Origin: Manduca sexta | Taxonomy: Eukaryota > Arthropoda > Insecta > Lepidoptera > Sphingidae | Assembly (NCBI RefSeq): GCF_014839805.1 | Contig: NC_051124.1 | Span: 5,394,001 to 5,458,000, forward strand | Length of the DNA: 64,000 nucleotides | Reading direction: 5' to 3' | Shown: one piece after another, positions 26,001 to 41,719 of the stretch | Layout: each line of letters starts with the position of its first letter | How positions within the stretch are numbered: the stretch's first letter is position 1 | The notes under the pieces: model-generated | The model's database searches: none | Told to the model about the DNA's origin: nothing | What the model saw: only the letters and a program-made list of their open reading frames with translations | Translations under genes and position numbers: made by a program

Positions 26001-29000
26001 TGAATTCAATACATAATTGTTGAAAACTGGAACTAGTTCATTGCGCCACAAATTAGTACCATACTGATATTGGAGAGCTTTAGTGATATTTTTATACCTA
26101 ACAAGTGATTACTCTATAATGGAGTTAAACTAATGTCAAAGTTAGTACCGATCGAAGCGGTGTGAGAAGCAACCAAATTGGCTTGTAATATTCAATGCAC
26201 TGAACTTATATTAATAGATTTTAGTAGTAGTATGTTTAGAAACAAAAACAGCACAAGTGGCGTGGGCCAGTTTTACGATGTATACAAAAAACATCATTAA
26301 TATTCGCTTGCTCTAATCTAAATAATATTATATTCAAAATGTTTGGACGGAGGTCTGGCTTTTGAAATATAAAAGTATTGGATACAAGGGCAAAAAGACG
26401 CGGCTGACAAGGCAACCAAACTAATTTACCGGATGTCTTGAGTACGGAACTTGAAAGAATTCACTTAATACTTAATATTATGATTAAATTTAGATCACAG
26501 GAATTATTTAGACTACTCTTACTAATCTTTGAAGAACTGAGTAATAAATTATTCAATAATGAATGTTCAAGGCACTTATGAGAAAGGATATGTACAGACC
26601 ACAGTATGAACACATGCATTATGAAATTAAGAAGATAAGATGGTGATTCGATAAGATGTTTAAATATAATAATATTATGGTGTCATCTGCTAAGAACCTA
26701 GTAAAGTTTATTGTAATGGGTTCTATTATTTGAAATGCTATGAACGGCTATACAAGTTAATACAATATTTAATATGGAACTGTACTAATGTACATACAAT
26801 GATGTCAGTACATCACGCAACGCCCAACCTAACTATAGGATCGACTTGTGGACACGCATAAAGATTGATCATTGACTAATGATTTAACAACAGTAGAAAC
26901 AATAACACGTACATGTATGTGTACCTTTCCAACGCGATGTATAGAATCCAAATACAAAACACTCACCTCAAAATAAACACGACGGCTGCAAGTATAGTGA
27001 TCCCATTATCGACAACACAAATGCATGGCACAGTGTAATATGTAACTGTTGAGGTTAATTAACTGTGCGCACATAACTGACGGTATTTATTGTTTATATG
27101 TTATAGTTGCAACACTTAAATGCTCGTATCGTGTACACTTACACGGTGCAACGCTCCGAAACCAACTGGGGCGAGTGACGATCTATTATACCGGTGCGCG
27201 TGCACAGACTCTCGGTCCATTTCCCCCACGCTCGCTCCGTTAGATGTTTGCTTTATCGGCAATGTTTCTATTTCTTCACAGGATGCGAAATTAGGTGACA
27301 CCACGCGTCTTTACTACGGTGATACGCGCTTCGTTAAAATTGAAACCGACGAGTCGCCACTTAAACACTCCGGCGTGGTCTTAGAAAACTCTGATTACTC
27401 GAGCGCATTTTAATAAAATTTCATTATATGCCTTGACAATTACGTCTTTGAATGTAAACAGTTGCGTGATTGTTGTGGAATATTTCAATTAGGTTATCGA
27501 CAGTTAAAAAAGTAATTAATCATGCACAAAATTAACGAAGTTGGTACTTGATCTTGCGAGAGCGCAATTCCGTAAATGTTTATAAACAGTGGTTAGAAAA
27601 TCCCCACACAAATTGTAACATGGGAATGTGATTGATCGGAGCTGGGACAGACGTATAAATCACAAGCGCAGATTAGACATATCGAATCGAATGTGTGTCA
27701 AGCGATTGCAGAAAGTTATCTGCAGCGAAGATGCACCGTTAGGCTTTCAAGTTTTTCCTTGCATTCTCGGTGACCGTGCACACTGCACATGAAGCAAGGC
27801 CGTTATTCACCAGTGCCCGGACAGGTGTCGCAGTTATCGTCACGTTTTCTGACATTGCGTTCCAATCTGAGTTTTCGAGAAATACTTTCCCATTACCGTT
27901 GTGCGCGGTCCCGATTCTCGACTCGAAAAACTCTCAGTCGCATGATGGTGTTCGATTTGAACTTACTACATCTTACATCCGGCGCAAGATATCCGCATGA
28001 ATGAAAATTTTACAAGTTTTATTTAAGCAAGTAATGTAGGCAAAAGCCTTGGCCTGACTTCAACGTTCGTATGACAGAATTTGTAAGTTCGTGGCGGCGC
28101 ATGGCGTAATAAGTTTGGCAAACTTCAACAATACAATGTTTAGTGTTGTAATTTTTAACATTGTTAATAATGCTATTTGTGTTAATCAACGATTACCATT
28201 TTTTGAGTTTTTTCTAAGTAAGTTTCTTAGAAAATGGTACTTACTCACATAAAAATACGAGTCATTCTCTCGTCTATAGACATTCTCCAAGAATTACCTG
28301 TAACAAAAACAAACATAACGGTAAATTGTAAATATCCCGAAAGAATGGAATGTAAAAGTGGATGTCGTTCAACTTGCCAAATACAGATATTGGGATTTAA
28401 TAATAAATATAATCGGCTTATGGACACAGTGTACAGTTGTTTTTAAGACTTGACCCAAATTATTACCGTGTTCTTTAAACAATACGTATATATTTTTTGT
28501 AACTTGGTATGAAACATAGCTTTATTTATCACTTTAAATTATGGCTACACTGTTTTATGTAAGTATTGGATTACTTTCATAGGAATTTTTTTTATATTTT
28601 TACAGGAATGTTCATTGAGAAATATGCAAGCGTGTTTCCTGTACCAGAAGTCCAGTTTTGTGTGTGGAATTTTAGATTAGGTCGATGCTGTGCGAACGAG
28701 GACAGTAATAAGGTCTTCATGAATTGTAAAATAACATCCAACGTTCCTCGGACATTTGCCGGAAAATATATTATATATTTTCTATTTCAATTATTTATAA
28801 ATCTACGAAACCGAACCAGTAAGGAATTGTTGCCCTACTTGATGTCTCAAATGACTATTGACATTATATATTTTGACCTAGACCGCGAAGGACTTTAATA
28901 TCGTGTTCTTGTTGCGCAAAGACAGAATCGCATTTATTGCATAACGCTAAAATCCAGTATGTTCTCTAAGGAGGTCAAGTTCTAGAACTGACTTGCCTCG

Positions 29001-32000
29001 TAATTAACTCAGCCGACCGCTCAAATTGTGTCGTGTTAATTCATATTATGGTAATACGGGCCGATTTATTAAAACTGAATTGTTTTATCTGTATCGAAGC
29101 AGAAGCAACGCGTGAAGCGATGGTGTGTCGACATGTTTAATAGATGTACCATTGTGAAACTGTCACTAGTGATGCGAAGTGAACGACTGACAAATGACGA
29201 TCTAGTGCCAAACGCGGATCTCCGACCTCGTGAGTGACCAACGAGTAGATGAGGCGGTAAGGTAACAGACGGCTATACTGGCCGCCAGCGAATGGAGCAA
29301 GGTTAACAGTGAAGTATACGATTCAGGGTCATTCGATGTATTACGTATATGATTGCATGGCGCTTCTCAAACCAATTGAGATCTGTTTGCATGTGTACAC
29401 GCCATGTGGGCAGACACACAGCGGCCGCAACAAGATCGTGTTCGTATCTAAATATTAATACATTGATACGAATCGCTATTCGTTCTAATTATTGGTCTAA
29501 CAACGTGATCACTATCGTGCCGTCAATTAACAGCGGTGATATAGGCTCCATACCTCGTAATATCTCGTGATGTATTTTTACCCAAAATAAGTCCAAAATA
29601 AATCGAGTATCGGCGTGAGCGTCCGAAGCGATATTGGAAACGCCCATAGTGTTCGCTTTAAATAAACCTGCTAAACGCAAATGCATGCGTTTATTGCGAT
29701 AGCATGCAAGTTCGTAAAAGTGTTCAGTGTAAAGCAAACAAGCGATGAAAAAGCATTCAACCGTCTATATAATACGTAACTGTTTTAACACAAATAAGGT
29801 AACTTATCGTTACTTGCGCGTATTTCAAGCCATAATTTTAATTTATTGTGGCCGCTGTACAACTGTTACAAAAGCTTTATAAGTTTTTAAACCGAATGAA
29901 ATTGAACCAATATTTAAGTGCGGTTTTTATACGCTTAAATTGACAATTTAAAATTACAATGAACCAAAATTCCTGTAGCTAACTATTCTTAATCAATGTA
30001 TACGCACGATTCATCATATTATGTGGCTTATGAATGAGCCCTGTAACGTTGAATAAGGATTAATCCCAAGGTGTCCTTGTGAAATATCTCATTTCGGTTC
30101 AAAAGCTTAGAAGCCGTTTATGGAGCATTAAAGGAGCCGCTCTGTCCACGAGGATATTTGGCTATATGATACCTCTATTCCCAAAAGGTCTTACCGACCT
30201 ATCTTGATATTTTGCAAAATTATATAAAGCAACAAAATGATGCGTATTTTGCTATTCCATACTGTTTTAATACATACAGTATGTTCGACTTGAGATTTTA
30301 TGTTTTGAAAAATCGATTCGATCTGAGTATACCATGAATAAAAGAATTTATCACAAACTTTCATACAATTCTCGCCACTACCGCTGATCTGAAACTATAA
30401 AACTTTGTGCCGATAGCAAGCTAAAAGTATGAATTTGTTTCAAAGAATAATAAGCGAGCATCGAAACCGCTGCTTTGCCGGAGAAGTCGATTCTAAAATT
30501 ATTCCATATTGTAAAGAAGCTAGCCAATTTAACAAAATTGACAATTTTATTGAAAATAAAACTGTATTCAGAAGGGAAACTGAAAAACCAATATACAGTG
30601 ACAGTTGTGCCCGATCAAAAGTTTAAAGTTTAGTTTGTGAGTTAGAGGAGTTCAGTAGCGCATAGTTGGAACGTAAAGGTTGAAACATGTGTTAACAAAG
30701 GTCCAGTTATTAACACAGGAGCTCGAAGTCGATGGCACTCTGACAGGACTAAGTGTTCACTTCAGTTCTTGTGGCGCGCCGACGAAACGCTTCACTGAAG
30801 GTCTGTATACATTCGGGCAGACGCTGCGCGCGCACGCCGATCAATACCCCTCGGCTGCGACGAGTTCGTACCACGCGGACTCCTAAATTCGTGTACCTAT
30901 TTTTTTCGATGCACCCGAACAATTTTAATGGAAATTAAAATTTCACAGTAACGACGAAAACAATTTCGCGCTGATTCGACAATGAGTAAAGTTGATGTCG
31001 GGGCGGGCGATTTGCATTTGTCATATTTACAAACTTGTTAATACTCTGGTATATGTTGTATAGCTTTGAGTAATATGTTTCGCACTCCACTAGTGGCGAA
31101 TTTATGGGAAGCGATGGGTGTTGTTAGTAGATTAATAGTATCGGCGGCGTTGGCAAGGGCTTCGTGCAAATCGATAGCCTTAGTTAGACAAACGCGAGCC
31201 GGTTGCGTATCCATTCCGGCCGTGGGCGATCCGCTTTAGTTTCTACTGCTAGTCGCGTTTACTCGTCGCAACTTATTGCCGAGCTGGATTAGTACTCAAC
31301 ACCAAAGCAAGCATTGCGAGAATTGTTAATACAAACGTTTATTAACAATTGAATTAGCATTGCGTAGCGTATACGATTTATTTTATATTTCTTCTGAAAA
31401 GATATTCATTCTTAAATGTATGTTTGGTAGTGACATTCACAAATGACCTTTTTTTTGTTGTTCTCTAGCCAGGTATAATAACTAAAATTTTTGATATCAA
31501 AAGAAGACGGCATTAACGGTTTTGCTAGTCGTCACATAGATAATAATGATATAAATGTTTTCTACCTAGCGTTTTGTTGCCATTCAGATTTCTAGCCAGG
31601 ATTTTCATAAAGAATTTGTAAACGACAGAAAGTATTTAGCAACAAAACATACTTTGAAGAAATAAATAAACAAAAAATACGTTCACAAGTAAATGTTTAC
31701 TAAATCTCAATCGACTAGAGATGATTTTATACAACTTTTTGCATAGAGACGGAAACACCAGTTCTGATTGTTAGTTTTTCATACGGAACCGCGAACATTT
31801 AATAAAAGTGGAAAGTTAATGGTTTGGGGAAACTTGCTAGCCTTTTTTTGTTTAATCTATTCATTCAAAGTGTGCATATTACTTCTTCTATTTACCAATA
31901 TTATAAATGCGATTGTGAAGTAGTTTAGATGATTGTTAAATTAAAGAATTTAGATTAAATTTAGCATACATTCCTAAACACAATAAGGGCTATTTTTTAT

Positions 32001-35000
32001 CCCGGAGAAAGAACACAACGGGACTTTTATCCTGTTAAAAGATTTTACATTCGGACCAGTATGAACATAGTAAAATAATATGTAACTGCTAACGTAGAAT
32101 TGTATATTTCCACAGCACATAAGTGGCGCCATTAGTTACGTTTCTGTTAAATACGATAATTATTGTTTGAAGTATCAATATGTCATTGGTCATTAACGTA
32201 GTCGCACTACACGCTTCGAGTAAATACGATTTTAAAATTAATAGATGCATACAATGTTATGTGATTAAAAGTGAACTGCTACTTATAAGAATATTGACTG
32301 TGTATACTCATTACAAAAGCCAAATATTATTAAAAACAGAACATTCTACTTCAAAAAACATTTTATCATAAAGTAACAAGAGGTTTGAATTACCGGATAT
32401 ACTTTATAAAATGCATTAAACATGTTGATAAATAAAATAATTGACATACATAACATGTTCGGTTAATTGTGATGAAACGGTAAATGCAGTTTATAATTTT
32501 TTTTTCTGTGTGTGTTTAAGTGGTCACATGATATACGATCTAGCACATAGCAAAATATTATATATATTTTATTTATCTTAGGGCTGTGTCTTCATTTTAT
32601 TTTGAAAGGAAATAAAGGATTTTTTTAAATTGTTTTCTAATCGCACAATAATATATCGATTATGTCACGATATTCAAAACATATGTTGGAAGAGTTTTTT
32701 CCCCAGAATTTTGTAGACTTGACTTTCACTTTAGTAGCAGAGTAGAAATAATTGTCTACATTTGTGTAATGTAATGTGAATATCAAATTGGGTTAAAAGA
32801 CAAATTGTTTTTTTTTTCAAATACAATAATATAATTATTACAAAAAGATCAGAACCGCGTGTAGAAGTCAGTATTGTGTACTATATCGGTTCCGTTTAGA
32901 AACTAGTTATTTATCCCAAGTCGTGGGCACCGGTACATAATTAAAACTTTAACATGAACTAACGCGTATTTTATAGTAATGATTTATTTGTAGGTTAAGT
33001 TTTTGTGGTATTTCATGAATTATTTATATAATTATGCGGCGTTACTTCGGTTAACTAATACCACGTAATTAAATATTAATATTAAGGTAACATAAAACGT
33101 ATAATTGGTTATTTGACGGAGCAGTACCTGAGCGTGTTTTTATTAATTCATAAATGTACTTGATTTAACAGGCATTTAGAAAAATAATAAAACGCTATGG
33201 TAAAGCTGAGATCACAAGGACAGACAAGTTTAGAGCAGTAACGTCATTACAGGTTGACAATTACACAGTGAACAGGTTTAACGAAAGACGGGATATGATA
33301 TCCCATCTTTGTTTTTTCTTGGCAAATAAACTTCGTAAATGAATAAATCAAATATAAATACCTTAATAATTTGTCTAATAAATAGTGAAAAATGCGCCGC
33401 CTGGAGTCCATTTTGTAATGTTCACCCATACACAAGTGTTTAAACGTCGGCGGAGTGGAGACGCACCCCGGCCCGCGCGGCCCAGGAAGTGACAATAGAG
33501 AAGTGCTGTGTGCGCGTCACAATGACGGACTGGGTGGGCGAATGGCGACGCCCGTCCAACTGAGTTGATTGAACTCCATTGTGGATCCTCAGGTACCAAA
33601 GCAGAATACCTTCACCTTGTCTGCGCATAATGCACACTGTAGCCCAGCAACATAAAGCACCAAACTTTATGTACGCCCCAGCAACAATGGACTTCGGCGA
33701 CTGAATGGCGTCCCAAAAAAACTACACGGGAATGCAATTTTTAAAACGTTTTCTTTTCGTGCAAGAGAATTCCTTTAAACTTCCTCGCACGTTTCCAAAC
33801 AACCAGAATGAATGGTTTTGTTACGTAAAATTCTTATGGCGGTTTTGCATTAGTGCTTACCGCTCAAGTACTTCGCATTATCATCCTGCAGGCATTTGTC
33901 GAGCGACGACGTCTAACACATGTTAGTTATCCTGTGACGCAAATGTGAACATTTTCACAGATTTAAAACAGTCTCTAAGTTGGTAAGAAACGCGTGTCGT
34001 GTTGGTGCCGCACATGTGTTGTCGTAGTTAAATATAACTGCTGGTTCAACGTACGAGGGGACGGGCCGCTTCTGGTTAACCTACAACTCCATTACATTTT
34101 GAGCCAAGGATATTCATGCGCGTCGAATTTCGCGGCAGTTGCAGACCTAAATTCAATTTGAAACTAGTTTGTAATAGAAACACCAACGCGAGGATAATCT
34201 GCTGGTACTACCGGAGTTTTAAGGACGAACTGGCAGTTTAATTGACGACATGCTACAGATCACGCCGTCTGAAGAACAAAGGTCGCTGATGCTACAATCG
34301 CGTGCTTGCAGTCGACCGGCTGAACAATGATTTAGTTACGTAATTTTCTGCAGTTACCAATTAACAACTTAAATACAGTTATTAATATGTACTTGTATCT
34401 AGAATACAGAAGCTAATGGATCAATTGTCGTGTTCAACTCGTGTACGTGTGTTTTTAAGCAACAATAAAATAAGGAATACACGGCGTACGTCGCTGCAGC
34501 AGTGGGAACGTGCTTGTCGCACTGCTGATTACACAATATTTAGTTTAAACTGCACAGTTATGATTATTCTACTTTTTTATTGTAGAAATAATATACGCAA
34601 TTATATTATGTAGGTATCTTTCATAATAAAACGAACGATATAACATGTAAATATCTGTGTTCTAAATGATAAACAAATCATAAATAAAATATTTATACAA
34701 ACACATTTACTTTGAAAGCGTTTCATTTAAGCAACGTTTTTAGAGAATCCAATTCCTTTAATTAAAAGACGTTCGTGCACTGACTCTGTTAACGAAATAT
34801 GGCTTGTAAAAGTCCAGCCACTAGATATAAAAAGCTGTAATGAAATTTGATATTTCTTAATAATTATTTTTTCATTAAAAGGCTTTCTTTTCCTCGGGCA
34901 AGAAGTAGGTAACAAGGCATTCGAAAGATCACTTGATTTACTTGAAATGCTGCATGTTTGAAGTAGCACGCCGTGTTTTAAATGACAATATGACTCGTGT

Positions 35001-38000
35001 GCGGTGAAAGTTGAAAATATTACCGGGAAGGTCAGAGAGCACTCATTAAAACGACAAGTTTCGTCACCCCGCGACATTCTTCTACAAACATCCCAGGCGG
35101 GGCACAAAAATTATTATGTCGAATATAGAATATGGGTTCATACATTATTTATTGTGAATAAAATTGCAATTTGATTATCTTTCGAGATCCATTAAATTTG
35201 TATTGAAAATGTTTTGTGCAAGAGCTCCAGCGATTATTAGCGGTTGACGTGGCATGAGTAACCACAAAGGCAAAAAATGTTTCGTAGAGTCGTAGGTACC
35301 CGTATATCTATAAAGACAAAGAGGTTCACACGGCCTTGCAGGCGTGTGCTGTGCCCACAGAAGGCTGACGAACGCGGAAATACCTAACAAACTGCCGCCT
35401 ACGAGTTTTACGAATTAAGTAGCACCACGATGATACTTCGCTTGTGTGCGCTATTATTAATCTTGCTTCGGCACTTATTGATCCAAATTTAAATCAACTT
35501 CTTTTTTATCACCTTTTTCCCAGAAGGTTCAGGTTAGATTTACTTTTTGCGATACCCAGAGGTATGACCACAGCATACAAAAATAAGCATGATCGTTATG
35601 ATACAATAAATCGGTTCCTAAAATATTAAAGCAATGGATTGCTTAATCATAGTACACGTTGCCGTAAAACAGGCAAAATGAATATAGAACCAAACCTTCA
35701 ACTTAACTATGAGCATTTGGTTATTGGTCGGTTCTGTTTGCCGATTCAAGCCATAAATGCTAAATGAGTTCTGGATATCACAACTTTAAAAAACCCTATT
35801 AGATGGTTGCCACCTTACTATGCACATTCATGAATCTCAAATCCTCAAGGTGCACAAAGACGATCCCTGATATGGACATTGAAAATAAGTAGTACTAAAG
35901 CAGACATTTCGTGGGCTTATCTCTCGTTTTCATTCGTGCCGGCGTGTCCGACCTTCGGCATTAAAGAACGTAACAGCGCCGTTTTTGAAATTAAGATTAC
36001 GTCTCTAAGGTCAAAATGGTATTTTCAAGCAAGCATTACGCAAGCTGATAACGTATTAATTTTTCACCAACGAATTTCCGCAGTAACCTAGAACTTAGCG
36101 GTCGTGTGTAAATCACGTAGAACATAGACCGCATCCGGAGTCAAGCGCTCTGTTCCGTCCACTAAATCACAGGCGGTGTTAGTTTTTTCTAGGCTACAAC
36201 AGCCATTACTTTATTTTGTATTAAGCGATGTATTTAGTATGTTTATGTGACATTATAGTTATGTGATTGTCGGCCTTTTTACATCGGTCACGTGAAAAAA
36301 CAAACTGCGCTAATCCGTGTGTAGACATTTAGCCAAGCTTAACAATGTTTGTTATTTCCCCAATTTTATTAACCGTGGAATTGGTTCCATAATGATACGG
36401 TTTCTAGGAAATTTACTTAATACAATTCTCGTGCCCAGCAATGAGGCAACTACAAGACTGATTAAATAAGTACGCAAAAATAAAATTATCCCGGATGGTA
36501 TAAGTTTGTGGAATGTCACCGATATTGCTTGCCTCCTTCCTACGTCTCTATGAAATTATTTGAAGTTACATTTCACATTCCGATTTCGAGGATTCAGTAA
36601 CCTTCGTCAAGTGTTGTTTCCGAATAAAATTCACTTTGACCGAAGGAATGTTAAGTTTGAATTGCGTCCATCACATTCTTGTCTGTTGATAACAAAAATG
36701 TATTCGCAAATTCTTTGTTAAAGGTTAAAGACTGGCAGATAATATCGACAGACATATACGAATCTTTGAATTCGTAATATACATGCTGTATTTTAAATGT
36801 TATATTATTACCGAGGACATAATGTTGATGACATAGTGAATACCTACAATGTCAGTTCACCGTAAAAAAATATTGATCCGATTATCCGTTATCGTCGGCA
36901 CGTCTTGTCAGCAACTACACAAAGTGCAATGAACCGTAAACATGTCAGCATTTGAACTGTTAAAGTGTGTTTACGTGGCTACAATTACCTCAAAGAAAAT
37001 CACGGGAAACACATTTCCTATACTTATGAGGGGTAGCTTTTAAATTGCAGCTCATTTCCCTGAAGCATTTAATATTAAAACGGCAACGTAACGTCTAATG
37101 GCGACGTAAAGGGTTTGGCAATTTCCCACCGTGTTGGGTCAATAGGAAGTAAAACCTAGTTCTAAGTTCTAACTAGCAGTTTAGTGCCAAGTTTAACGAT
37201 ACCCGTATGCTTCGAAGTTTGATAAACGTGATGGTGTTAAAGTTTTTGCTAATAGAATATTTCGAAGGCATTGTGTTAGCATCGAACATGTGGATATTAT
37301 TATAGCGATCAGTTTGACACTGTACATTCAATCATATCGCGTCATTTCTATAATTTAATAAGCCCGCAATCATTAAAGAAACGAGCGCTATAACTACAAT
37401 TGTAACTAAAATCAATTGATGTAAAACAACGGCAGCGTGTTATTAAATAGTGACAACACCGCCCACTCACAAAACGTGGCACACCGCGGCAATTGTTCCA
37501 TGATAGACGTGCTAATTGAACTGGTCATAAATCATTAACTATGTATTTCGTATGATACAGTCGTATCTTGTTAATAATTGTTACCCGTGACTCTGGCTGG
37601 GTTGAAGCTGTGACCTGTCCGTACCTTATGTTTACGTTTTCAAACAGGTCTAAGTTAACAAGAATATAATGTATGCAGTATATCCCTAATAAATATGTAA
37701 TTGTAAAGTCACTCTACCATGAACTATTAATATATTCTGATCAGATATTATGGACTACTACCTACTGCGTGCAACGGATCATCATAAAATATATAATATG
37801 TTCAATAAAGGTGTTATAAAATAAATACAGTTAAGGGTTTTCGTTTAAACATCAATAAATAAATGTCTCACAGGCAACGGTCTAGAATCATTGCTTCTAA
37901 TGAGAAGTTAACAATGGACATGAGTAATATTAGATTACAGTGGTTAGTGCGTTTAAAATTGACATCATCATTGTAGGTAATAAATAATTAACTTGAGTAG

Positions 38001-40779
38001 GATTGTATATTGTGAACTCGTCAATTGATAGCACTTTGTCAAAAATCGATAGATCGCAGGAGACAAAAACATTATTACGACAAATAGATAAATCAAATAC
38101 ATATCACTATTATTAAAATCAAAAATATTTATTATACACATTATGCATTTCGAATTGAATGCGAGAGTTCAATCATTAGTAGTATTTAAGTACCATGTAT
38201 ATATTTGCAACGTGGTTTAAATGCATTTGTGTACCATTAACCATTCAGGTTCCATAATAGCGTTATGTTAATTTAATTACATTTCGTATTAAAAAGTTGC
38301 CTGCACTAATAGTTATGGTGGTGCGATGATTGGTCGCATTAAAAAGTTAAGTGTAGCAGAGAGCGCGAGTCGGCGCGGGACCGCGGTGGTCTTTCAGACG
38401 CGTCGGCAAGTTGCGCCGTGTCATGTGATGGTACTCGCCTCTACTCGCCTCCACTCGCCGGCAGTGTTTACTAGCCCACATCGATACACTGACCTCGGAT
38501 GCACGGCGTCGGCGATCCCTCGCTTTGAAACCAACCAGTACGGATAGCCGCCGCATGGGCGCGTTCGCGACGCGCGCTCCATACACACATTAACATTTTC
38601 CAAACCAGTTAATTCAATAAACAGCCGTTTGATGTTAATTATACACAAGGAACTGCAAAAATAAATTTGTAAGTAATATTACGAAAAGTAACAAAAAATA
38701 CGTTCACCCGAACGTTCTTAATACTAACAACCTTGAAAAATGTAATAAGGAAGGATCATCCACGTTCGGTACCATTTTATAAAAGCACAAACTCAAATAT
38801 AATGCTACGAAATTACGTAATATTAAATTTTCCAAGCGATTACCGGTCAAAAAAGTGGATTATTACACTAGAGCGAATACGCCTGTAGACTATAGAGTGT
38901 AGAGGTAACAAAAGTTGCGTGTTATCCGCTCCTAAAGGCGCGGTGGTACGATAAATTACAGAGATCAGTAAAACTTCACAAGTTTATTGAATGTACGGAA
39001 TACAGATGTATGCGGATTAAATTCAACAAGAACCAGCCAATCAATTTAGTACATTAAAGTTTTCGTTGTTGAATACGACATTTATCGAAATATGATAAAC
39101 GGGAGTCACTATCTGTACATGCAAATACTCTAATTAAGTATAAACATGGCACATCATTCAAAAATATCAAAGCAGCAGAGCTCGTAAGATACAAGTGTTT
39201 CGAGGGGACATAGAATATCTTAATATATTATTCTCATTTCTATTTCCATAAGCCGGAATAGTGAAACTACGCAAGTGCAATATAATATGTTCAACATAAG
39301 CGATAATATTTCCACGTTAAAATTCTTTTGCCACCAACGGAGTATCTCCGATTTCGTCGAGGCCGTGAGCTTGAAACAACGCGGGTGGCAATGCTGAATA
39401 TAAACGTTCTATGAACTGTACATTACTGAAATTCTGTGGCGGTAGAGGTATTAATAATGGGCCAGCGTTATTTATCTTAGCGGTTAATGTTATTATTTCG
39501 TTTGTTGTGGTCTAAACAATGTGTTTATACTCATAAGTATCAACATTAAGGATGTGTTACGCGGCTTGCTCATTCGCTAAATGGCCGTTAATGGACAATA
39601 CTATTTATTTGTTTTAAATTCACTTTATTTTTGTAAATATATTGTTTGTTCCTATTAATTTCGTTGTCTGTTTCCCCGAAATGATTTCACAGGGTTTTAC
39701 ATTTAGCATCTTATTTGTTATGCGGTAGCATATAAATTTATGTTGTTGAGGATATTTGCTAGTTAATTAATTTGCCAACTTGTTAATAAATAATGAAGAT
39801 TTTCTTCCGTGGCCGTCATCACTCCGTGCTACCGTCATCTATTATTGTTATCATATTGAACGAATGATCGAATGACCAGTCAACATAAATGTTTATTGAT
39901 TATATAACCGTCGAATGTCAACAACTATTACGTTGAAATGTGTGTCCGTCAGAGACCATTGCGATTATTATAAGTTGTTTAATATCACAAACGGCAATTA
40001 ACATGTGCATTTACATTATACATGTAATTAAATCCTCAGCAAATCATACGGTTTTTAATAAGGCTAGTTAAAAAACAATGATACCAATTTTTACGTACAA
40101 CTTGGTTTCATTTGTGGTTTTTAAAGGTTGTCTCATATTTATTTGCTAGGCGAGTATTGAGGAAATATTTTATACTATGCGCTATACATATAGGTCCTGT
40201 TTACATACAGAAGCTACGTCACAATGAATCATTATATTGATTCAAAATTGACTCGATAATGGTTAAAATAACAAGAATATAAAGAACGCACGACCGTTTT
40301 CTGCTTATTTTTACACTTAAAGCCTCTTATGCCAGAAATATAATAATTAAGTATTTGAAACAAGTTTTGATATAATATTTGACATTGTATTATCGTGATA
40401 CGTAACATACATCACCCAGACAGCGTGTGCGTTGGCCATTAGTCGCTATCTATAAAAAGGCCACGATATGTTATAACGTTTTGTAACAAATTATACTTAC
40501 AGTCGTAAGGCGTAATTGTATGTTAAAATTACGTCGACGTATTACGATTTGTTGTAACAAAATTACACAGCATTTTTATATTGATTGTATTTCACGTTGC
40601 TAATGAAATAGCTTAAAGCATAAAATTCTGCTATTAAGATTTATCTTGTATTAAAAATTTACATTAACAAGGTTCAAAATAAAATTCTCATAAATCATGT
40701 AAATTAGTATAGTAGATTAACAACGGTATTGATTTACAATTTGATAACATAGCAGATGTAAATTGTATGGTAATGTTAC
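20073..40779. other. long AT-rich non-coding stretch
   Basis: Over 20 kb without a gene I can support. Scattered open frames of 60-110 codons lack known domains. The one at 28566-28898 follows a good poly-T splice acceptor but resembles no protein I know. GC-rich patches occur at about 33430-33560 and 38350-38590. The latter includes a short direct repeat of the word ACTCGCCTC near 38430-38460. No mobile element was recognised with confidence. Confidence 0.45.
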
Positions 40780-40995
40780 CTAGTTAGGTCAAGAGCAGCT
40801 GGCATTCCAGCCGGCACGAACCACCACGGCGGCAGCGGCGTGCACATCCGCTGCGGCTGCTGCTCACGCGACCATGCACCGCGCCCGCGCCCGCGCAGTC
40901 CAGAACCTCAAATTCACCTTCACATTCACTACACACGAGGAAAACGCGCCAATATCAACCAAGTCTCATGGTTCGCGGACTATAATTGACCTGAA
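40780..40995 (-). promoter_or_regulatory. GC-rich block with splice donor, possible non-coding first exon
   Basis: A GC-rich segment (40800-40900) in AT-rich DNA that on the minus strand runs into a plausible donor, CTAACTAG|GTAACATT (40780/40779). This is the layout of a 5' UTR exon, and the strand is that of gus, so an alternative distal gus promoter is conceivable. There is no coding evidence on the minus strand. The right boundary is a guess. The plus-strand frame 40874-41287 begins inside it. Confidence 0.22.
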
Positions 40996-41509
40996 TGGGA
41001 TTGAGACACGGTGCTTTTGCTATTTCCAATCACGCCTGCGATCAAGATCTTCCAGATCAGTGAAACGGGAAAAATTATATTTAATTAATCAATTGAGGAA
41101 ACCATCAAAGACGAGTCGTATTGCAATCGTGTCGCAGGATACACTGTCGGGAGTGCTGTTTGCGCGTCACGGCACGCTCCAGGAAACGATATCCAAGGAG
41201 CAAAGTAATAAAAATATTAAAGCAATAAAAGGGCAGAATCGAGAGCGACCGGATTTTTCAACAAACTTTAGGGGAGTCAATAATTAGAGGGAGCGACTGG
41301 CTGAGTGAAGTGAATAAGGGTTGTTATGGCAGGGCAGCTATAGGGTCGATAAACTTTTTGTATAAAGCCGACCGATATTTTAGGTGCTATAATATATTTG
41401 TCCATGTATCCGAATAAAATTACCCAAGTTAAGATGTGTCCGATAAGTTGCCAATGTTTCAAAACGAAAAAAAGTCCACATGTAATTTAATTGTAATCGC
41501 GAGACAAAA

Positions 41510-41710
41510 TGCGCGATCGCGTGGCGACGCGAGGCGCTCGGTCTGTGTGTCGCTCGATGTCGAACTGACGTCTGACGCCGGTCGGCTTCGGCTTCGCGGC
41601 AAGACTAGCGAGCGTCGCGGCGCGGCCTGCGTCCGCCCCCGCGCGATCCTAATGTGCCATGTGCCCGAACCGCCCCGGCATGCCGCGCTCTCTCCCGTCG
41701 CTTCTTTACA
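41510..41710. promoter_or_regulatory. GC-rich island, possible promoter
   Basis: About 200 bp of CpG-rich sequence with open frames on both strands, as expected of high GC. On the minus strand an initiator-like TCAGTT occurs at 41568-41563. No splice donor or TATA box is convincing. The direction, if it is a promoter, is undecided. Confidence 0.22.
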
Positions 41711-41719
41711 AACTGTCAA

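Noticed and set aside
28566..28898. ORF following a strong poly-T/TTTTACAG acceptor on the plus strand
   Set aside because: The acceptor is good, but the peptide resembles no known protein, no partner donor was found, and AT-rich introns contain many such sites.
40874..41287. 137-codon plus-strand ORF
   Set aside because: No recognisable domain. It begins in a GC island with Arg/Ala repeats from GC-rich codons and continues into composition typical of its AT-rich surroundings. No splice or promoter evidence favours the plus strand.
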